Positions 6,581 through 9,723 of a stretch of DNA of 9,723 bases are shown here, piece after piece. A program made the position numbers and the translations under genes. Location: NCBI GenBank assembly GCA_000403295.2, contig KE159616.1:1-9723 (forward strand), written 5' to 3'. The notes under the pieces were generated by a model that saw only the letters and a list, made by a program, of their open reading frames with translations, ran no database searches and was not told the origin of the DNA. Every line of letters begins with the position of its first letter. Positions within the stretch are counted from its first letter, which is position 1. The stretch comes from Lachnospiraceae bacterium M18-1 (lineage in GTDB: Bacteria; Bacillota; Clostridia; Lachnospirales; Lachnospiraceae).

Positions 6581-7878
6581 CAAAAATCACCTGCTTTCCA
6601 TTCTTTTTTCTTGGGCTGTTCCTCCGGGATCTCCTGGCCTGCCACATATCCATCCTCAATCAGGATGGAGCATTCGTCCCCGGTACTGACTCTGGTAGCG
6701 ATCGCCTGCAGCCCTTCCTGCTCCAGCCATGCCCCAAATTCATTCAATGTCCGGATATCCATCTGCTCCAACTTATCCAGGAGCACGAAACCGCATTTCG
6801 GATTCAGCTTACGCACAATGGCCGTTGCAACCCTCAGACGGTCCGATCCGGACATGTTGTCCCATTTCTGCTCCTTATAGACAAGTTCCCCTTCCTTAAC
6901 CGCCAGTTCTGGAAGCGGAAGGTCTGCATTTTTCAAAAGATCTGTCTCTGCTGTTCTTACATCGTTGAGCTTGACGGTCAGGCGGTCGTACTGCTCCTTA
7001 TAAGTCAGCGCATCCTCTTCCGCCTTATCCTTATCCATGTTTGCCCGAACTTTACGGTTGATTTCCTCAATATTAGCAATGTTCCGCTCCAGCTCTGCCG
7101 TAGACTGATCCCGCAGCTCCTGGGCATCCATCATGGCCACGTTCAAAGAGGTCTTCGCATCCGCCAGCTCCTGCTCTTTCTTTTGAAGCTGCTCCCGCAT
7201 GGCTTCCACTTCCTGATCCAGGAAAGCAATGGATTGCTGGTAGGAACGGACGCGTTCCCTTTTCTTCTGGTTTTCACCGTTCCTTGCCAGGATCTCCTGC
7301 TGCTGCCTGATCAGCTCTGTGGGGGAGACCAAATCTTTTGGCGCGTCTGGGAAATAGGGCTGCTCTTTTGCATACTTATCTTTCTGGTCTGCAATCCTGC
7401 CAATTGCCAGACGCTCATTAAATAGCTCTTTTTCCTGGCGCTCGAGCTCCGCCAGCTGTTCTCCGACACCGATGATCTTTAGCAGGGTCTTTGCTTTTTC
7501 CTTTCCAGAGGATTCCATAAATTTGGGGAGATTCAGTGCCAACTGCTCCACAAATTCATTCAAAAGCTGTTGTCCGCCTTTATTTCCGTTTGGATCCGTA
7601 ACTTTCAAACTGCTGTTTTTTCCTTTCCGCTCTACCACCAGGCCGTTGCTCATAACCATATGCAGATTCGGCGGAATTACAGACCCCTCACGCTGCGCCT
7701 TCGATGGCCGGAAGTTCTCTCCGCCTAATGCCCATGCAATGGAATCCAGCACGGAGGTCTTCCCCTGGTTATTATTTCCTCCTACGATCGTCAGGCCATT
7801 GGCCGTAGGCTCAATCTTGACAGCCTTGATCCGCTTTACATTCTCAATCTCCAATTTGTTAATCTTAATGCTATCCAT
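6580..7878 (-). CDS. SbcC/Rad50-like SMC-type ATPase with short coiled coil
   Basis: This 432-residue protein has the bipartite ABC-type head of SMC/Rad50/RecN-like ATPases. Walker A GGNNNQGKTS is at 33-42, the signature-like MSGSDR at 342-347, and Walker B CGFVLLD ends at D368, followed by K369-L370-E371 rather than the usual Asp-Glu. Between them, residues about 140-310 are Glu/Lys/Gln-rich heptad-like helix, a short coiled coil with no CxxC zinc hook. Bacterial SbcC is about 1,000 residues, so this is a compact phage form, and no SbcD-type nuclease is next to it. It probably handles DNA ends or structures during phage recombination with the downstream Sak4, DUF669 and helicase. The ATG at 7878 has GGGAG at suitable spacing. 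It ends KAGDF, whose codons also hold the ribosome site of the next gene. Confidence 0.87.
   Translation of the reverse strand: MDSIKINKLEIENVKRIKAVKIEPTANGLTIVGGNNNQGKTSVLDSIAWALGGENFRPSKAQREGSVIPPNLHMVMSNGLVVERKGKNSSLKVTDPNGNKGGQQLLNEFVEQLALNLPKFMESSGKEKAKTLLKIIGVGEQLAELERQEKELFNERLAIGRIADQKDKYAKEQPYFPDAPKDLVSPTELIRQQQEILARNGENQKKRERVRSYQQSIAFLDQEVEAMREQLQKKEQELADAKTSLNVAMMDAQELRDQSTAELERNIANIEEINRKVRANMDKDKAEEDALTYKEQYDRLTVKLNDVRTAETDLLKNADLPLPELAVKEGELVYKEQKWDNMSGSDRLRVATAIVRKLNPKCGFVLLDKLEQMDIRTLNEFGAWLEQEGLQAIATRVSTGDECSILIEDGYVAGQEIPEEQPKKKEWKAGDF
6587..6592 (-). promoter_or_regulatory. Ribosome site fixing the Sak4 start, inside SMC-like ATPase codons
   Basis: AGGTGA (minus strand) stands six bases before the ATG at 6580, which decides for this ATG over the in-frame TTG at 6583 (only three bases away). 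It is embedded in the codons for the final Gly-Asp of the upstream protein, so translation of the two genes is likely coupled through TGATG. Confidence 0.75.
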
Positions 7879-7906
7879 ATCTTTCTCCCTTCATTTTTTT
7901 TTCGTA

Positions 7907-8626
7907 TCAGCTGACGGCCTTAATACTGCCCGTCCTCTTTGAACTCTTTCTTGTATTGCTTGTCTTTGCCTTGCTTTCCTTGGCCACGCCCACCTTATCT
8001 GGCTCTTCCCCGGCACCTTCTTTTACTACATATACATCTTGCCCTAACCGGAATATTTTGTACAGTTTCTGGTGCCCCTTATATTTTTGGTATGAGCGTA
8101 ACCGAGTACATACCTTTTTTCCTTCGTCCGTATCTGCACATTCAAAGCGCATGTTCCTCATATCCTTCATTTCAAGGAAGCTGTCCAGCGCTTTCGCCTC
8201 ATCACTTTTTTTACGGCTGGCACGCTCCGGTACCTTCACGTTATAGCTTATATTCATCTCACATTCTCCATAATTGATATATTCCAGGTGACTGTTAGTG
8301 ACCACTTCCAAATATGTAACATCCCCGCAGCCAGGTACCGTCTCATACAGGCTCACCGTCCGGATCCGTTTTGCTTCCTTTTTCAGGTGGTTCCCGATTG
8401 CGGACCGCATAGTCTGTTTTGCGATCGTTGAAAATGCCCAGCGGTGCAGCTCCGGCCTCTGGAACCATTTCTTCACTGCCAGGAGATACTGGAGTACCAC
8501 AACATCGTACCATTCCTCCGGATCCAGCTTCCTGCTCCGCAGATATAGGAATATAATCTGGTAGTTCTCTTCTGCAAACTGCTGCTCCTCCACCGTCAGG
8601 GGTGTATACCGTGTCCTTTCATGCAC
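7907..8626 (-). CDS. Sigma-70 region 2-like protein without region 4
   Basis: Residues about 14-95 of this 239-residue protein read like sigma-70 region 2: ENYQIIFLYLRSRKLDPEEWYDVVVLQYLLAVKKW, then RWAFSTIAKQTMRSAIGNHLKKEAKRIRTVSL, matching the core-binding helix and the F-S-T-x-A-x-x-x-M/I-x-x-A-I pattern of the -10-recognition helix. No region 4 helix-turn-helix follows. Instead there is a separate segment (about 145-205: SFLEMKDMRNMRFECADT...YVVKEG) that recalls a small domain seen in phage proteins, then a Lys/Ser/Thr-rich tail. It may redirect host RNA polymerase to phage promoters, or only resemble a sigma factor. The start is GTG at 8626: TAA lies two codons upstream in frame, and the out-of-frame ATG at 8622 stops quickly. 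Its ribosome site appears to be a run of ten G. It lies 28 bases before the SMC-like gene. Confidence 0.7.
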   Translation of the reverse strand: MHERTRYTPLTVEEQQFAEENYQIIFLYLRSRKLDPEEWYDVVVLQYLLAVKKWFQRPELHRWAFSTIAKQTMRSAIGNHLKKEAKRIRTVSLYETVPGCGDVTYLEVVTNSHLEYINYGECEMNISYNVKVPERASRKKSDEAKALDSFLEMKDMRNMRFECADTDEGKKVCTRLRSYQKYKGHQKLYKIFRLGQDVYVVKEGAGEEPDKVGVAKESKAKTSNTRKSSKRTGSIKAVS

Positions 8627-8632
8627 TGTTTA

Positions 8633-8642
8633 CCCCCCCCCC
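8633..8642 (-). promoter_or_regulatory. Ten-G homopolymer acting as ribosome site
   Basis: On the minus strand a run of ten G begins two bases after the stop of the 154-residue gene and ends six bases (TAAACA) before the GTG of the sigma-like gene. No other purine-rich ribosome site is present in the 18-base gap, so the G run probably pairs with the 16S rRNA tail through G-C and G-U pairs. Its length should be prone to slippage, which would change spacing and strength but not the reading frame of either gene. Confidence 0.6.
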
Positions 8643-8644
8643 GC

Positions 8645-9109
8645 CTATATGTGCGCTAAGATATCATGGATCATGGCGATACCTGAATCCGCTCCCACGT
8701 TGACCCGGCGGTACCCACCGCTGGTAAACTTCGCTGTTACTGTGGAATGTTCATATCTCAGATCTGCAAGGTCGTGGTATGCCCTCGTCTTCTGCAGGGC
8801 CGCCAAGAGCAACTGACAGATCGCCTGCTTTTCCTCCCTGGCAGGTTCCGAATCCTGTACCGGTTTAAGGTTTTCCTCGTATATATGGAGTATCCTCTTT
8901 GCCAGATCCAGCGCCTCCTCCGGTATTTTTTCTATCCCCCAGATATGGTCTTCTACCTTGCATTGCGCTTCCGCAGCGCATCCCATAATAAGGGATTCCA
9001 ATTTATCCGACATATCATAGGGATCCAGAATCAGGGCCATAGCTGCGCCGAACAGTGTGCCTAACTCATTTTTTGATATTAATGCTTCATTTTCATTGAT
9101 CTTTACCAT
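8645..9109 (-). CDS. Hypothetical phage protein, 154 aa
   Basis: I do not recognise this protein. It is acidic and largely helical, with a fairly hydrophobic stretch near residues 17-28 (LGTLFGAAMALILDP) that is too short and interrupted to call a membrane segment. The centre (60-110) is Glu-rich helix. The C-terminal third (HSTVTAKFTSGGYRRVNVGADSGIAMIHDILAHI) looks like a short beta unit followed by a helix. ATG at 9109 has GTGAGGG eight bases upstream, the start is preceded by the hairpin region at 9156-9190, and the stop is two bases from the poly-G run. Its position upstream of the sigma-like gene suggests early expression, with no sign of function. Confidence 0.72.
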   Translation of the reverse strand: MVKINENEALISKNELGTLFGAAMALILDPYDMSDKLESLIMGCAAEAQCKVEDHIWGIEKIPEEALDLAKRILHIYEENLKPVQDSEPAREEKQAICQLLLAALQKTRAYHDLADLRYEHSTVTAKFTSGGYRRVNVGADSGIAMIHDILAHI

Positions 9110-9155
9110 TTACAAAACCCTCACTTTCGGTTAAAATATAGTTGATGATTTTCCT

Positions 9156-9190
9156 GAGCACTCAACGGTTGCCGCCGTTCTTGAGTGCTC
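9156..9190. repeat. Intergenic inverted repeat (10-bp perfect stem)
   Basis: GAGCACTCAA (9156-9165) and TTGAGTGCTC (9181-9190) form a perfect 10-bp stem, with a CGG/CCG pairing inside that extends it past a three-base bulge. It starts five bases after the stop codon of the 70-residue gene in the direction of transcription. On the minus strand it is followed by AGGAAAATC, not by T, so it is not a standard terminator for this operon. On the plus strand it is followed by GTTTTT, but no plus-strand gene reads into it. It may be a processing or stability hairpin, or an attenuation site before the 154-residue gene. Confidence 0.65.
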
Positions 9191-9194
9191 GTTT

Positions 9195-9407
9195 TTAACG
9201 TAAGACAATGTTCCCGTCCTCTTCCCGGTAGTGGAACCACTGGCCATTTTCGTAGCTGATCCGCACGGATCCGTCCGAATCCCGCCAGATCCCGGTCACG
9301 TCTCCCTTGTCCCAGCGCATTTTCTTGTCCTCGAAGATCTGTTTATGCATTTTGATGCATTCGTCTACCAGATGCAGCAGTTTTAAAGACTTCATTTCAA
9401 TTTTCAC
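9195..9407 (-). CDS. Hypothetical small phage protein, 70 aa
   Basis: No family is recognised. The first half is a Lys-rich amphipathic helix (MKSLKLLHLVDECIKMHKQIFEDKKMRW). The second half looks like a small beta-sheet module with regularly spaced aromatics (GIWRDSDGSVRISYENGQWFHYREEDGNIVLR). The start is GTG at 9407, supported by GGAGGG eight bases upstream; the internal ATG at 9395 has no such site. It follows the small membrane protein gene by 21 bases and precedes the hairpin at 9156-9190, so it may be the last gene of a sub-operon. It is probably a soluble accessory protein of the early region. Confidence 0.68.
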   Translation of the reverse strand: MKIEMKSLKLLHLVDECIKMHKQIFEDKKMRWDKGDVTGIWRDSDGSVRISYENGQWFHYREEDGNIVLR

Positions 9408-9428
9408 GGTTTTGACCCTCCTTCCTTG

Positions 9429-9578
9429 TTATCTTGTAAAATAGATCACCAGCGCCAGGCAGGACAGATTCCCCAGCACGTACCCCAGCGCGATGCTGCA
9501 GGCGCATAGGATCAATGCTTTGCGCTTCCTCCGTTTCTTCTGCCGGTGTTTGGCAAATGCACGGTCATATTTATCCAT
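9429..9578 (-). CDS. Small basic single-pass membrane protein, 49 aa
   Basis: The frame encodes a strongly basic N-terminus (AKHRQKKRRKRK, residues 9-20) followed by a hydrophobic segment (about 21-46: ALILCACSIALGYVLGNLSCLALVIYF) ending TR. By the positive-inside rule the N-terminus should be cytoplasmic and the segment should cross the membrane once. There are three cysteines in the hydrophobic part. ATG at 9578 has AAAGGAGG ten bases upstream and overlaps the stop of the preceding frame by eight bases, as expected in a packed phage operon. I know no family for it. It might be a signal-less membrane anchor, a toxin-like peptide or a host-takeover factor, but the sequence does not choose between these. 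Confidence 0.6.
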   Translation of the reverse strand: MDKYDRAFAKHRQKKRRKRKALILCACSIALGYVLGNLSCLALVIYFTR

Positions 9579-9723
9579 TTCCGGCCAGCCTCCTTTCTGC
9601 TTCTTCCAGTGGGATGCCGTATTCCAGGCACATCTTCCTGGTGCTTATGTCGTACACTTTGTTTTTCCTGCCTTTTACATGCCGTACTTTGGCAAACTCC
9701 CATCCAGGAGAATAAAACCGCAC
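9571..9723 (-). CDS. Hypothetical phage protein, 5' end outside window
   Basis: An open frame of 50 codons plus stop enters at the window edge and ends at 9571. It reads FYSPGWEFAKVRHVKGRKNKVYDISTRKMCLEYGIPLEEAERRLAGNG after the first two codons. The first codon in the window happens to be GTG, but whether that is the true start cannot be seen. The composition is natural for a soluble protein and the last codons carry the AGGAGG ribosome site of the next gene. The alternative overlapping frame on the same strand (9512-9703) is rich in Lys, Arg, Gln and His and conflicts with the membrane protein gene, so I reject it. Function unknown; the basic stretch may bind nucleic acid. Confidence 0.55.
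   Translation of the reverse strand: MRFYSPGWEFAKVRHVKGRKNKVYDISTRKMCLEYGIPLEEAERRLAGNG

Noticed and set aside
6493..7425. 310-codon plus-strand frame opposite the SMC-like ATPase
   Set aside because: It mirrors coding sequence of a protein with Walker A, signature and Walker B motifs; composition is rich in Leu, Phe, Cys and His as expected for a reverse-complement frame.
9512..9703. 63-codon minus-strand frame overlapping the small membrane protein
   Set aside because: Strongly skewed to Lys, Arg, Gln and His, and it conflicts with two frames linked by a good ribosome site and an overlap.

Overview
The window looks like the early DNA replication and recombination module of a temperate phage or prophage from a Gram-positive gut bacterium, most likely a Clostridia or Lachnospiraceae host. 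The host assignment is inference from gene content, AGGAGG-type ribosome sites, moderate GC and protein style. Every gene I accept lies on the minus strand, so transcription runs from high to low coordinates. Genes are packed tightly with stop/start overlaps, as in one long early operon. No integrase, repressor, structural gene, tRNA, IS element or CRISPR array is visible.

In transcription order: (1) 9723-8645 holds small genes of unknown function: a 5'-truncated ORF, a 49-residue basic single-pass membrane protein, a 70-residue protein starting at GTG, an intergenic hairpin, and a 154-residue protein. (2) 8642-7907 holds a run of ten G that appears to serve as the ribosome site of a 239-residue protein. 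That protein has a sigma-70 region 2-like N-terminus but no region 4. (3) 7878-3357 is the recombination block: a short SbcC/Rad50-like ATPase, a Sak4-like RecA-fold ATPase, a DUF669 (SSB-like) protein and a DEAH superfamily 2 helicase. (4) 3354-1111 encodes a 747-residue protein combining a PriCT-2-like segment, an archaeo-eukaryotic primase-like core, a RepA-type helicase and a C-terminal helix-turn-helix. (5) 1130-801 is the only large non-coding gap. It carries six GC-rich palindromes, five of them spaced almost exactly 45 bp apart, and then a long hairpin. (6) 735-1 holds a RusA-family Holliday junction resolvase, a 69-residue protein and the start of a small zinc-finger-like protein.

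Together the genes give a plausible pathway: primase-helicase and DEAH helicase for fork initiation and movement, Sak4, DUF669 and the SMC-like ATPase for recombination, and RusA to resolve branches. The most unusual element is the palindrome array, which starts inside the last codons of the primase-helicase gene and is my best candidate for the phage replication origin or another multi-site protein-binding locus. Secondary points of interest are the poly-G ribosome site, the sigma-like protein without region 4, and short peptides (DWDDEV and a C-terminal AGDF) shared between proteins of the same module.
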